A DNA stretch of 6,734 bases from Caldifarciminota bacterium (GCA_026986655.1 JALSOD010000295.1:1-6734), one strand, 5' to 3'; numbered from the stretch's first letter, positions 1 to 5,804 are shown. Numbers and translations are program-made. Notes: generated by a model not told the origin, from the letters alone.

Positions 1-201
1 TCTGATATCCATATCGATCTTAATATTTTTTGACAATTTCAATAGTGCCCCATAGTCCATAAAGAACCAGGAAGTAGTGTCTATTTCAAGATTAGCACTT
101 ACAAATATCCCCGTTGACACACCTCTTGTAGAGTCAAACCTGTATTGATAATACCGGAGTACTGGATTTATCTGTGTCAAAAGAAGAAGGAAAACAATCA
201 T
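1..201 (-). CDS. N-terminal part of a putative exported, strand-rich protein (runs off left edge)
   Basis: A 67-codon open frame reads leftward from ATG 201-199 to the window edge without a stop, so only the N-terminus is visible. The start is supported by a near-perfect Shine-Dalgarno AGGAGGT (213-207, minus strand) five bases before the ATG. The protein begins MIVFLLLLTQ, a very short hydrophobic segment that would serve as a signal peptide, and continues with alternating polar and hydrophobic residues (for example STGIFVSANLEID, then WFFMDYGALLKL) of the kind found in outer-membrane beta strands. No family is recognised. A TATAAT box lies just upstream. It is transcribed divergently from polX. 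That it is a real gene is fairly secure from the ribosome site and signal peptide; an envelope location is inference. Confidence 0.62.
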   Translation of the reverse strand, partial: MIVFLLLLTQINPVLRYYQYRFDSTRGVSTGIFVSANLEIDTTSWFFMDYGALLKLSKNIKIDMDIR

Positions 202-223
202 TTCACACCTCCTGTACAACCCA

Positions 224-252
224 ATTATAAAACGAGAAAGTGATATAGAAAA
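224..252 (-). promoter_or_regulatory. Candidate promoter for the leftward gene
   Basis: On the minus strand a perfect TATAAT (229-224) sits 11 bases before the Shine-Dalgarno of the gene starting at 201. The -35 candidate 17 bp upstream is TTTTCT (252-247), only 3 of 6 matches to TTGACA. Transcription would begin near 217 and leave a very short leader that starts almost at the ribosome site. The -10 is convincing, the -35 is not. Confidence 0.4.
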
Positions 253-274
253 CCACTTCGTGCTCCTGAAATTT

Positions 275-292
275 ATACATGATTTGATGTAT
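275..292. other. Short inverted repeat in the divergent intergenic region
   Basis: ATACAT (275-280) and ATGTAT (287-292) form a perfect 6-bp inverted repeat around GATTTG. It lies upstream of the leftward promoter and could be an operator-like site, but an arm this short arises easily by chance in A+T-rich DNA. The rest of 202-330 shows nothing else. Confidence 0.15.
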
Positions 293-330
293 CCTTATGG
301 TCATTGTTAAAAACCTGCTAACAATCCCCA

Positions 331-366
331 AACCTCTCCTTTTGGCAAAATGGACACAGAGAGATT
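331..366 (+). repeat. Diverged copy of the C/G-rich dispersed repeat
   Basis: The stretch CCTCTCCTTTTGGCAAAATG followed by GACACAGAGAGATT matches, with several substitutions, the best-preserved copy of the family at 5876-5920 (CCCC-TCTTTGCCAAAA-GGGG-GACTCAG-GGGGATT). C-to-T and G-to-A type changes have weakened the C and G runs. It is the first of three head-to-tail copies before polX. Confidence 0.5.
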
Positions 367-370
367 AAAG

Positions 371-409
371 AAAATTCTCCCTTGACGAAGGGGAATACAA
401 GGGGGATTG
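371..409 (+). repeat. Copy of the C/G-rich dispersed repeat
   Basis: This copy reads AAAATTCTCCC-TTGACG-AAGGGGAATACAA-GGGGGATTG. It keeps the family layout: an outer AAT-C-run, an inner pyrimidine/purine hairpin, and the terminal GGGGGATTG. It is closely related to the copies at 2351-2390 and 2479-2518, sharing the CTTGACG centre with the former. No coding function is apparent. Confidence 0.7.
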
Positions 410-410
410 G

Positions 411-452
411 AATAAATTCTCCCTTTATTAAAAGAGGGAAACAGGGGGATTC
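411..452 (+). repeat. Copy of the C/G-rich dispersed repeat
   Basis: The third head-to-tail copy before polX has the core CTCCCTTTATTAAAAGAGGG and ends AGGGGGATTC. The core CTCCCTTT/AAAAGAGGG would form a hairpin in RNA. It ends about 50 bases before the likely polX start, so any extended polX reading frame starting near 453 would begin at the repeat edge. Confidence 0.68.
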
Positions 453-461
453 TTGGAGAGG

Positions 462-497
462 TTCCCACTTGACATTATTTCATTTTCTACTCAATGT
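462..497 (+). promoter_or_regulatory. Possible polX promoter (good -35, poor -10)
   Basis: A perfect TTGACA (469-474) lies inside a 17-base motif (462-478) repeated at 16 of 17 positions before sppA. No convincing -10 follows: the bases 16 to 17 bp on (TCAATG or CAATGT, 491-497) match poorly. If it is used, transcription would begin close to ATG 504, giving a leaderless polX mRNA, which would fit the lack of a Shine-Dalgarno there. TTGAC also occurs in the core of neighbouring repeats, so this may be a half repeat. Confidence 0.27.
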
Positions 498-503
498 AAA
501 AAT

Positions 504-2240
504 ATGAACAAAAACAAAATTATCGCTGAAATGTTCGAAAAGATTGCAGACGGATTAGAATTCCTGGGAGAGAATCCCTTTAGAGTTAACGCTTATCGTA
601 AGGCAGCACGTGTTCTTGAAGATTACCCCGATGATGTTGAAGAGGTATACAAGACAAAGGGGCCTAAAGGACTTGATGCAATTCCCGGAATTGGCAAAGG
701 AATGGTTGAGAAAATAATCGAGTTTTTAGAGACTGGAAAAATCTCCCGATATGAAGAGGTTATGTCAAAGGTTCCACAGGATCTCTTAAAATTGATGGAT
801 GTCCAGGGGATTGGCCCCAGAACCCTGAAACTCGCCTACGATAGACTTGGTGTGAGGACAGTGGAAGATTTCAAAAGAGTACTGGAGGATGGGAGCTTAG
901 AGAAGTTGCCTGGCATGGGACCCAAAAAGATCGAGAATATCAAAAAGGGGCTTGAACTCTTTAAAAAAATGTCAGAGCGAATCCCTCTCGGACTCGCCAT
1001 TCCCCTTGTTGAAGAGATTGTGGAGAGAATGAAAGAGCTGAAAGAGGTGAAAAGAATTTCACCTGCGGGTTCATTCAGAAGGATGAAAGAGACAGTGGGA
1101 GACCTTGATATACTCACCACCGGAGAAAACGGGCGTAAGATAATTGATTATTTTACAAAACTCCCCGGTGTTACAAGGATACTTGCCCATGGAGATACGA
1201 AGGGCTCCTGCATATTCAACGATCGATACCAGGTCGATTTAAGGGTGGTACCAGAAGAATCCTATGGCGCAGCACTCCAGTATTTTACAGGTTCAAAGGA
1301 ACATAACATACACCTGAGGAGTATCGCTAAATCATTGAATATGAAAATTTCAGAGTATGGAGTGTTCCGTGGAAATGAGAAAATTGCAGGCGTGACCGAA
1401 GAAGAGGTTTATAAAGCACTCGGTTTGATCTGGATACCACCTGAGTTGAGGGAGGATAGGGGAGAAATTGAAGCTGCACAGAGGGGGGAATTGCCTGATC
1501 TAATTGAATTAAAAGACATAAAAGGCGACCTTCACGTTCATAGTAAATATTCTGATGGAACAGCCACACTGGAGGAGATAGCAGAACATGCAAAGAATAT
1601 GGGATACGAATATATTGCAGTTTGCGACCATTCAAGGAGTGCAAAGTACGCCCATGGCCTTGAAATAGATAGGTTGATGGAGAAAACGGAGAAAATAAGG
1701 AAGCTCAATCAAAAGTTAGAGGGAGTAAAGCTCATAGCCGGCACAGAGGTTGACATTTTGCAGGACGGCTCTCTTGACTATCCGGATGAAGTTTTAAAGG
1801 AACTCGACTTTGTAGTGGCGGCGATCCACATCTGGTCTAAAACTGAGGATGTGACAAAGAGGATAATCAAGGCCATGGAAAATCCTTACGTTCATGCAAT
1901 TGCACATCCCACAGGGAGGATTATCTCACAGAGAGAAGGTTATAACGTTGATATAGAGGAAGTGATTAGAGTGGCGGCGGAGACAGGGACACTACTGGAG
2001 ATAAACGCGTATTACGATAGACTCGATTTGAATGATGTCAATGTTATGCGTGCACGTGAGAAAGGAGTGAAGTTTACAATAGGGACGGATACACACAATA
2101 TAGGCCAGCTCTGGAGCATGAGGCTCGGAGTTGGGGTTGCTCGACGTGGCTGGCTTGAAAAGAAAGATGTAGTAAACACCATGTCCTACACCGAACTCAT
2201 GAAATTTCTGAAAGAGTTGAGAAAAAGAAAAGGGGGATAA
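504..2240 (+). CDS. polX: DNA polymerase/3'-5' exonuclease PolX (family X polymerase with PHP domain)
   Basis: This encodes a bacterial PolX of 578 residues, close to the 570 to 575 usual in Bacillus and Thermus. The family fills short gaps during base-excision repair; the PHP domain adds metal-dependent 3'-5' exonuclease and AP-site activities. Visible in order: an N-terminal region with three helix-hairpin-helix motifs (PGIG 61-64, QGIG 101-104, PGMG 136-139); a nucleotidyltransferase palm with GSFRR, then GDLD giving D200 and D202, and a third aspartate D245 in VDLRV; then the PHP domain with HVH (344-346), D351, CDH (374-376), GTEVD (413-417), AAIH (439-442), AHP (467-469) and GTDTH (527-531). 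All metal-site motifs appear intact. ATG 504 is preferred because MNKNKIIAEMFEKIA matches the usual PolX N-terminus; an in-frame TTG at 453 would add 17 residues from the promoter and repeat edge. No Shine-Dalgarno is seen before 504. Cytoplasmic; apparently a single-gene unit. Confidence 0.96.
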   Translation: MNKNKIIAEMFEKIADGLEFLGENPFRVNAYRKAARVLEDYPDDVEEVYKTKGPKGLDAIPGIGKGMVEKIIEFLETGKISRYEEVMSKVPQDLLKLMDVQGIGPRTLKLAYDRLGVRTVEDFKRVLEDGSLEKLPGMGPKKIENIKKGLELFKKMSERIPLGLAIPLVEEIVERMKELKEVKRISPAGSFRRMKETVGDLDILTTGENGRKIIDYFTKLPGVTRILAHGDTKGSCIFNDRYQVDLRVVPEESYGAALQYFTGSKEHNIHLRSIAKSLNMKISEYGVFRGNEKIAGVTEEEVYKALGLIWIPPELREDRGEIEAAQRGELPDLIELKDIKGDLHVHSKYSDGTATLEEIAEHAKNMGYEYIAVCDHSRSAKYAHGLEIDRLMEKTEKIRKLNQKLEGVKLIAGTEVDILQDGSLDYPDEVLKELDFVVAAIHIWSKTEDVTKRIIKAMENPYVHAIAHPTGRIISQREGYNVDIEEVIRVAAETGTLLEINAYYDRLDLNDVNVMRAREKGVKFTIGTDTHNIGQLWSMRLGVGVARRGWLEKKDVVNTMSYTELMKFLKELRKRKGG

Positions 2241-2249
2241 CATCCCCCT
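2231..2249 (-). terminator. Hairpin at the polX stop codon, terminator-shaped on the minus strand
   Basis: AGGGGGAT (2231-2238), loop AAC, ATCCCCCT (2242-2249) form a perfect 8-bp stem that includes the polX stop codon. Downstream on the plus strand there is no T tract (CGGGAAAAG), so it is not a classic terminator for polX. On the minus strand the stem is followed by TTTTCTTTTTCTC, the standard intrinsic-terminator layout, although no minus-strand gene is seen entering it. It may simply be two abutting repeat ends. It could still protect the 3' end of polX mRNA. Confidence 0.3.
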
Positions 2250-2520
2250 CGGGAAAAGTAAGAGGGAAATTTTCATCAAAATCACCATCTCGTTAAAATG
2301 AGATATAGGGGAGTACTTTTCACCACCCCTTTGAAACACGGGAGATTCGCAAAAATTCCCCTTGACGTAGGGGAAACACACAGGCATTGAAAAAAAACAC
2401 CTCCTTTGAAAAAAACCAAACCAGGCGGGTTTCCTAAAACTTCCCGTTGAGTAAAAGAGAGACATAGCATAATCCGTAAATTCCCCCTTGGTGAAGGGGA
2501 AATGCAAGGGGGATTGAAAT
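2242..2520 (+). repeat. Head-to-tail array of about seven diverged ~40-bp dispersed repeats
   Basis: The gap between polX and sppA is nearly filled by recognisable but decayed copies of one repeat, starting near 2242, 2279, 2322, 2351, 2396, 2436 and 2477. Each has a C-run, a TTTG/TTGAC-like centre, an A/G-run and a terminal G-run with ATT. The last (2479-2518: TTCCCCCTTGGTGAAGGGG, then AAGGGGGATTG) is nearly intact; the one at 2351-2390 is fair; those at 2279, 2396 and 2436 are badly eroded and individually weak. Divergence between units suggests old, repeated insertions at the same place or old tandem expansion. No open frame here looks coding; the long minus-strand frame crossing it is an antisense shadow. 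Confidence 0.55.
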
Positions 2521-2531
2521 TGACTTCCCAA

Positions 2532-2560
2532 TTGACATTATACGTTTTCTGGTTTTTACT
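2532..2560 (+). promoter_or_regulatory. Candidate sppA promoter
   Basis: A perfect TTGACA (2532-2537) and TTTACT (2555-2560, 4 of 6 matches to TATAAT) are separated by 17 bp. Transcription would start near 2567, leaving a leader of about 20 bases that carries a strong Shine-Dalgarno AAGGAGGT (2575-2582) six bases before ATG 2589. The -35 lies within the 17-base motif also present upstream of polX. Confidence 0.42.
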
Positions 2561-2588
2561 TCATCAAAAATAAAAAGGAGGTTGTGGT

Positions 2589-4760
2589 ATGCAAACGATC
2601 ATTCTCCTCATGGTTTTAAACTTTTACGGCAGTTCAGCCTTTCCATACAGAAGTGAAGGAGTGTTTCAAAATCCAGCCTCTATTGGTTTAACACCCGGAT
2701 TCGAGGCTATAGTTGATTTCCCCGATACTCAGACTTCACCTATCTATTTCGGAGTTATGCTGGGTTATTACGGATTTGGATATTCAAAATTTGACACCAA
2801 CTACACTTACTACTATTCAACAGGATTCAAAATTGCAAATGGTACTTTTCTGGGATTTGGACTCTCAAAAGGAGAAAGATACAGCTATAGATTGGGCCTT
2901 ATTAAAAGATTCAGGAAATTTTTGACTTTGAATGGGTACGGCGAATTTTCACAGGATAAATATGTTTTCCATGGGAGGGCAGGTATTAGACTGCTTGATG
3001 GTGTGGTTAAATTCTACGGAAGAATAAGTTATTCAAATTCAGTAGAGGGGTATGGTGGAGGGTTAATTTTCCAGCCTGTTAGGGGGTTAAATTTCACGTT
3101 TGACGCTGATAAAGATGGTAACCTTGGGGTCGGAATAATGGTTAATACAGGTAATCTGGGGCTCGGATTTAGAGGCAGAGGGGATTCGATTTTCACAACG
3201 GTGCTTGTTTCGCGAGAGAGGTATGAATCTGCAATAAAGTTGAGAAGGAAACGTAGAGTAGAAGTTATTCTCACAGGCAAGTATCCTGAAGTGAGGAAAT
3301 TCAGGCTATTTTCCTACTCGCCATCATTTTTTGACCTTGTAGAAAAATTTGATAACATCCTGAAGGACGATGGGATAAAAGAAGTCTTGATAGAGCTGAG
3401 AAATCCACACCTGACGTTGAATCAGGCTGAAGAGCTCAGAAATATTGTGGCGAGGATGAAATTTAAGGGCAAGAAGGTCTACTTTTTCTCAAGTGTTTAC
3501 AACCCCATTACATATTATCTGGCGTCGGCTGGTAGCGAAATCTACATTCAAACTGTCGGAGACGTAATGATTCCAGGATTTGTTGCCACAAAGTTTTATT
3601 TCCTCGACCTAATGAAAAAATTGGGAATAGAGGCTGAGCTTTATCACATTAAGGAATACAAGAGTGCAGTTGAACCTTTTACAAGGTCCAACATTTCAAG
3701 GTACGATAGCCTTCAAACCATGGAACTACTCAAAGATTTCATGAAAGAATTTGTTTCAAAGGTTTCGGCTTCCCGTGGGATGAGTGAGGATAGCCTCGAG
3801 ATGCTCATGGATTCGATTGGGTATTTCAACGCCGACGAAGCGCTTAAATATGGGCTCGTCGACAAAATTGTCCATGAAACGGACGTTGAAGAAAACGGCA
3901 AGAGAGTAAGATTTATACCATACAGAAAGAAAAAAATAGTGGATGAGGGTTGGGAGAAACCGGTTATCGCTTTAATTACTGCTGAAGGGTCTATTATAAA
4001 TGGTAAAAGCTCAAATGGGTTATTTGGAAGCACCATCGGGTCCGAAACTATGGTTGATATTGTCAGGAAACTCCGTAAAGATAAAAATGTGAAAGCCGTG
4101 GTTCTAAGGATAAATTCTGGTGGTGGGGATGCGATAGCCTCTGAAATTATGTGGCAGGAGCTGATGAAATTGAGGGAAGTGAAGCCCCTAATAGTTTCAA
4201 TGGGATGGCTTGCAGCGTCAGGTGGATACTATATTTCGGCGCCTGGAACAAAAATATTTGCTGATAATACGACAATTACTGGTTCGATAGGTATACTGGG
4301 AGGGAAAGTTGTTTTTAAAGATTTCGTTTCAAAGATTGGGGTTAACACAAAAATATTGAAAACTAATAGGATGGCTGATGCCTATTCACCATTTAGGAAA
4401 TTCACAGGAGAGGAGTGGGACATTCTCGAGAAGGAGCTGAAGTGGGGATACAATAAATTCGTCTCCCGTGTTTCAGAATGCCGTGGAATTAGTAAAGATT
4501 CGGTAAATACAGTAGGAAGAGGACATGTATGGAGTGGAATGCGGGCTAAGCAAATAGGACTTGTGGATAAAATCGGCGGATTAAACGATGCTATAAGGGA
4601 GGCAGCCAAACTCGCAGGTATTAAGGGAGAATTTGAAATTAAGGTGTATTCAGGAAGACGTATGTTTCTTGGGTCACCCGCATCAGGGCTAAACTCATAT
4701 ATGAGACTTTTAAATGCCCCTTGTCTCTATATGCTACCATACTGGATGAATGTGAGATAA
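2589..4760 (+). CDS. sppA: SppA-type S49 peptidase with N-terminal outer-membrane-like extension
   Basis: The 723-residue product is a double-domain (67-kDa type) signal peptide peptidase, a serine/lysine-dyad protease that digests cleaved signal peptides and membrane-bound fragments. The E. coli protein has 618 residues. Start ATG 2589 is fixed by the Shine-Dalgarno AAGGAGGT. Order of parts: a short signal peptide (about 1-17); about 200 residues rich in Gly, Tyr and Phe with alternating pattern, opening with FQNPASIGLTPG, like the first strand of PorV/OmpP1-type barrels; a basic linker RRKRR near 220; an N-terminal S49 domain (about 225-430) with general-base K358 in EYKSAVEPF, equivalent to E. 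coli K209; and a C-terminal S49 domain (about 450-655) with the oxyanion loop NSGGG (509-513) and nucleophile S544 in AASGG, equivalent to E. coli S409. Protease identity is secure; the barrel-like nature of the front is inference from composition. There is no internal membrane helix beyond the signal, so the extension may replace the usual inner-membrane anchor. Own promoter; no operon partner. Confidence 0.93.
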   Translation: MQTIILLMVLNFYGSSAFPYRSEGVFQNPASIGLTPGFEAIVDFPDTQTSPIYFGVMLGYYGFGYSKFDTNYTYYYSTGFKIANGTFLGFGLSKGERYSYRLGLIKRFRKFLTLNGYGEFSQDKYVFHGRAGIRLLDGVVKFYGRISYSNSVEGYGGGLIFQPVRGLNFTFDADKDGNLGVGIMVNTGNLGLGFRGRGDSIFTTVLVSRERYESAIKLRRKRRVEVILTGKYPEVRKFRLFSYSPSFFDLVEKFDNILKDDGIKEVLIELRNPHLTLNQAEELRNIVARMKFKGKKVYFFSSVYNPITYYLASAGSEIYIQTVGDVMIPGFVATKFYFLDLMKKLGIEAELYHIKEYKSAVEPFTRSNISRYDSLQTMELLKDFMKEFVSKVSASRGMSEDSLEMLMDSIGYFNADEALKYGLVDKIVHETDVEENGKRVRFIPYRKKKIVDEGWEKPVIALITAEGSIINGKSSNGLFGSTIGSETMVDIVRKLRKDKNVKAVVLRINSGGGDAIASEIMWQELMKLREVKPLIVSMGWLAASGGYYISAPGTKIFADNTTITGSIGILGGKVVFKDFVSKIGVNTKILKTNRMADAYSPFRKFTGEEWDILEKELKWGYNKFVSRVSECRGISKDSVNTVGRGHVWSGMRAKQIGLVDKIGGLNDAIREAAKLAGIKGEFEIKVYSGRRMFLGSPASGLNSYMRLLNAPCLYMLPYWMNVR

Positions 4761-4826
4761 AATGTCATTTTGTGAAATAGATAGAGGAGCTTAAATCATA
4801 GTGAGATGTCCGAGAAAGGAGACCTC

Positions 4827-4856
4827 TTTACAATTCAGGTGAAATTATAATATAAT
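4827..4856 (+). promoter_or_regulatory. Orphan sigma70-like promoter
   Basis: TTTACA (4827-4832, 5 of 6) and a perfect TATAAT (4851-4856) are separated by 18 bp; an overlapping second TATAAT begins at 4846. Transcription would start near 4863, in the palindrome GAGCTGAGCTC. No gene starts within 480 bases downstream, so it might drive a short non-coding RNA ending near the T-run at 4992-4996, or be a chance match in A+T-rich DNA. Confidence 0.36.
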
Positions 4857-4928
4857 GAGCTGAGCTCTCAAAAATGGCAGGGGGGAGCTGAGAAGGTTCA
4901 AGGGAAGGTCCCCTCTGTCTATTTTGCG

Positions 4929-4952
4929 AAAATATGATGAAAAATATGATGA
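4929..4952 (+). repeat. 12-bp perfect tandem duplication
   Basis: AAAATATGATGA occurs twice back to back (4929-4940 and 4941-4952). It is a simple slippage-type duplication with no evident role. Confidence 0.8.
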
Positions 4953-5002
4953 GAAGATTTTTTACACCCCCTTATGAGGCCGGAGGCTGCGTTTTTATAG
5001 AC

Positions 5003-5040
5003 AAAAATCTCCATTTGAAAAAGTGAGACTGAGGGAGATT
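5003..5040 (+). repeat. Diverged copy of the C/G-rich dispersed repeat
   Basis: AAAAATCTCCATTTGAAAAA then GTGAGACTGAGGGAGATT aligns along its length with the intact copy at 5876-5920, with several changes that erode the C and G runs. It is followed directly by a better-preserved copy in the same orientation. Confidence 0.62.
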
Positions 5041-5042
5041 CA

Positions 5043-5075
5043 GAAAAATCCCCCTTGGTGAAGGGGGACTCAGGG
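5043..5075 (+). repeat. Left part of a dispersed repeat split by an insertion
   Basis: GAAAAATCCCCCTTGGTGAA then GGGGGACTCAGGG is a clean repeat copy that stops abruptly at 5075. Its missing end (GGGGATTGAAAA) reappears at 5309-5320 after a second GGACTCAGGG (5301-5310). Removing 5076-5300 and one GGACTCAGGG restores a normal copy, like that at 5876-5920 but with a different centre and one extra G in the last run. Confidence 0.82.
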
Positions 5076-5300
5076 CTGACATTACCCACGAATTTAATTT
5101 TTGCACGATGTATCACTTGAACACATAAGAACTTGGGTTGTACAGATTTTTATTGTGAACATAGAATATTTATGCATTATACCTTGCAAAAAGAAAGTGT
5201 TTTTCATCGATGAATACAAGGAGATTAATTTTTTGTTTGAATACATATTCTCTCCGTGTTTATAGAATCACAATTCATTCAAAAACATGGGTAATGTCAG
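5076..5300. mobile_element. 225-bp MITE-like insertion with 13-bp TIRs and 10-bp target duplication
   Basis: The ends are perfect inverted repeats: CTGACATTACCCA (5076-5088) and TGGGTAATGTCAG (5288-5300). They are flanked by a direct repeat GGACTCAGGG (5066-5075 and 5301-5310), and the two outer flanks together make one normal dispersed repeat, so the empty site can be inferred from the sequence itself. The interior is A+T-rich and carries no gene. This is the structure of a non-autonomous miniature element mobilised in trans. A terminal CTGA and a duplication of about 10 bp are compatible with the IS4 superfamily, but that assignment is inference and no parent element is in the window. The perfect ends and duplication suggest recent insertion. 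Promoter-like pairs inside it (for example TTGAAT 5237-5242 with TATAGA 5261-5266) could affect the gene at 5350. Confidence 0.83.
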
Positions 5301-5314
5301 GGACTCAGGGGGGA

Positions 5315-5342
5315 TTGAAAAAGATAAACAGTCACCTATAAT
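5315..5342 (+). promoter_or_regulatory. Promoter of the first MNT-HEPN cassette, -35 supplied by the repeat tail
   Basis: TTGAAA (5315-5320, 5 of 6) and a perfect TATAAT (5337-5342) are separated by 16 bp. The -35 is the ATTGAAA tail of the repeat copy that resumes after the insertion. The -10 ends seven bases before ATG 5350, so transcription should start at or next to the ATG and the mRNA would be leaderless, in keeping with the absence of any Shine-Dalgarno. The same geometry recurs at 5923-5950. Confidence 0.58.
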
Positions 5343-5349
5343 TTAACCG

Positions 5350-5664
5350 ATGAGTACTTTAACCAGAATAAATAACTTCTCGAAGGAAATAAAAGACTTA
5401 AAATCGCTAAAAAAATTTCTTTTAGAATTTTTCGATGATGAGGTAGAGATATACCTCGTGGGCTCCAGAGCAAAGGGTACAAATCATATTTCATCTGATG
5501 TTGATATAGTTATAAACTCAAGAGAGGATATTAAAGAAAAAATCGCCATGGTAAAATTTGCTATTGAAGAATCAAATTTGCCTCAAAAAGTTGATATTAT
5601 TTACCTGCCAGAGGCACCTTACTTTAAAAAGATAATTGAAAGAGAAGGGATCAGGTGGAAGTAA
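5350..5664 (+). CDS. Minimal nucleotidyltransferase (MNT), antitoxin-like, HI0073 type
   Basis: The 104-residue protein is a single nucleotidyltransferase domain of the pol-beta superfamily. It shows the signature GSRAKG (38-43), then SDVD with D50 and D52 after six residues, and a third acidic residue D82 in KVDIIY; these would bind the metals and nucleotide. Such small MNT proteins pair with HEPN proteins; in characterised type VII systems the MNT protein AMPylates and silences the HEPN RNase, but that activity has not been shown for this sequence. Its last 10 bases overlap the start of a HEPN gene of the PF08780/HI0074 class, the usual operon order for HI0073/HI0074 pairs. ATG 5350 has no Shine-Dalgarno and is probably a leaderless start. 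All catalytic residues are present, although its partner is broken, so it may be an orphan. Confidence 0.88.
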   Translation: MSTLTRINNFSKEIKDLKSLKKFLLEFFDDEVEIYLVGSRAKGTNHISSDVDIVINSREDIKEKIAMVKFAIEESNLPQKVDIIYLPEAPYFKKIIEREGIRWK

Positions 5665-5804
5665 AACCAGCTTTTGAGAACTTTTCCAGAGCACTTGGTA
5701 GGTTAGTGGAAAGCTACGAAAGAGCGAAATCTTCTAAAGATGATTATGTTTTCTTTCGGGATTCCACTATTCAGAGATTCGAATTCACTGTTGAGGCATT
5801 CTAA
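5655..5804 (+). pseudogene. Truncated HI0074-like HEPN gene (nucleotidyltransferase substrate-binding family)
   Basis: A GTG start at 5655, overlapping the upstream MNT gene by 10 bases and preceded by GAAGGGA (5644-5650), opens a 49-codon frame ending at TAA 5802. The sequence includes ALGRLVESYERA and then IQRFEFTVEAF, which is the conserved first half of the PF08780 helical domain, normally continued by WK and another 70 to 90 residues. The stop falls exactly where WK is expected. Downstream to about 5875 all three frames carry only short fragments; LKSKEKLEFKLQEDL (frame starting at 5798) or NYRKIYERF (original frame) could be remnants, pointing to a small indel or an internal deletion. 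The catalytic R-X4-6-H part is missing. An intact repeat begins at 5876. The product, if made, is unlikely to be an active RNase. Confidence 0.75.

Larger units (their letters stand above)
4761..5002. other. Gene-free region after sppA
   Basis: No convincing gene is seen between sppA and the repeats. The stretch holds a promoter-like pair (4827-4856), the small palindrome GAGCTGAGCTC (4857-4867) just after it, a second GAGCTGAG at 4885-4892, a 12-bp tandem duplication (4929-4952), and GCCGGAGGC (4979-4987) followed by TGCGTTTTT, a weak terminator shape. A 30-codon frame from ATG 4934 has no ribosome site and looks accidental. No good terminator for sppA is visible; the A/T-only hairpin at 4759-4771 is too weak. 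Confidence 0.4.

Noticed and set aside
2242..2520. CRISPR-like array
   Set aside because: The periodicity of about 40 bp comes from diverged copies lying head to tail. There is no identical repeat, no unique spacer of constant length, and no cas gene nearby.
1992..2531. A 179-codon open frame on the minus strand
   Set aside because: It is antisense to the conserved C-terminal PHP region of polX and then crosses the repeat array. Its residues (many S, F, P) are what C/G-run repeats give when translated, and it has no ribosome site.
4759..4830. Terminator after sppA
   Set aside because: The candidates are AAAATGTCATTTT (A/T-only 5-bp stem) and a bulged AAAGG/CCTCTTT stem at 4817-4829. Neither has a stable G/C stem followed by a T-run, so neither is reported as a feature.
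4934..5026. A 30-codon ORF (MMKNMMRRFFTPPYEAGG...) downstream of the orphan promoter
   Set aside because: It begins in the 12-bp tandem duplication, lacks a Shine-Dalgarno, and ends in a repeat copy. No family resemblance was recognised.
4919..5116. A 65-codon minus-strand frame
   Set aside because: It spans two repeat copies and the end of the 225-bp insertion, so it is a composite of unrelated elements with no ribosome site.
5137..5167. Promoter inside the 225-bp element (TGTACA-17-TAGAAT)
   Set aside because: The boxes are 4 of 6 and 5 of 6 in very A+T-rich DNA, and a better promoter lies directly before the gene at 5350. The match is not distinguishable from background.
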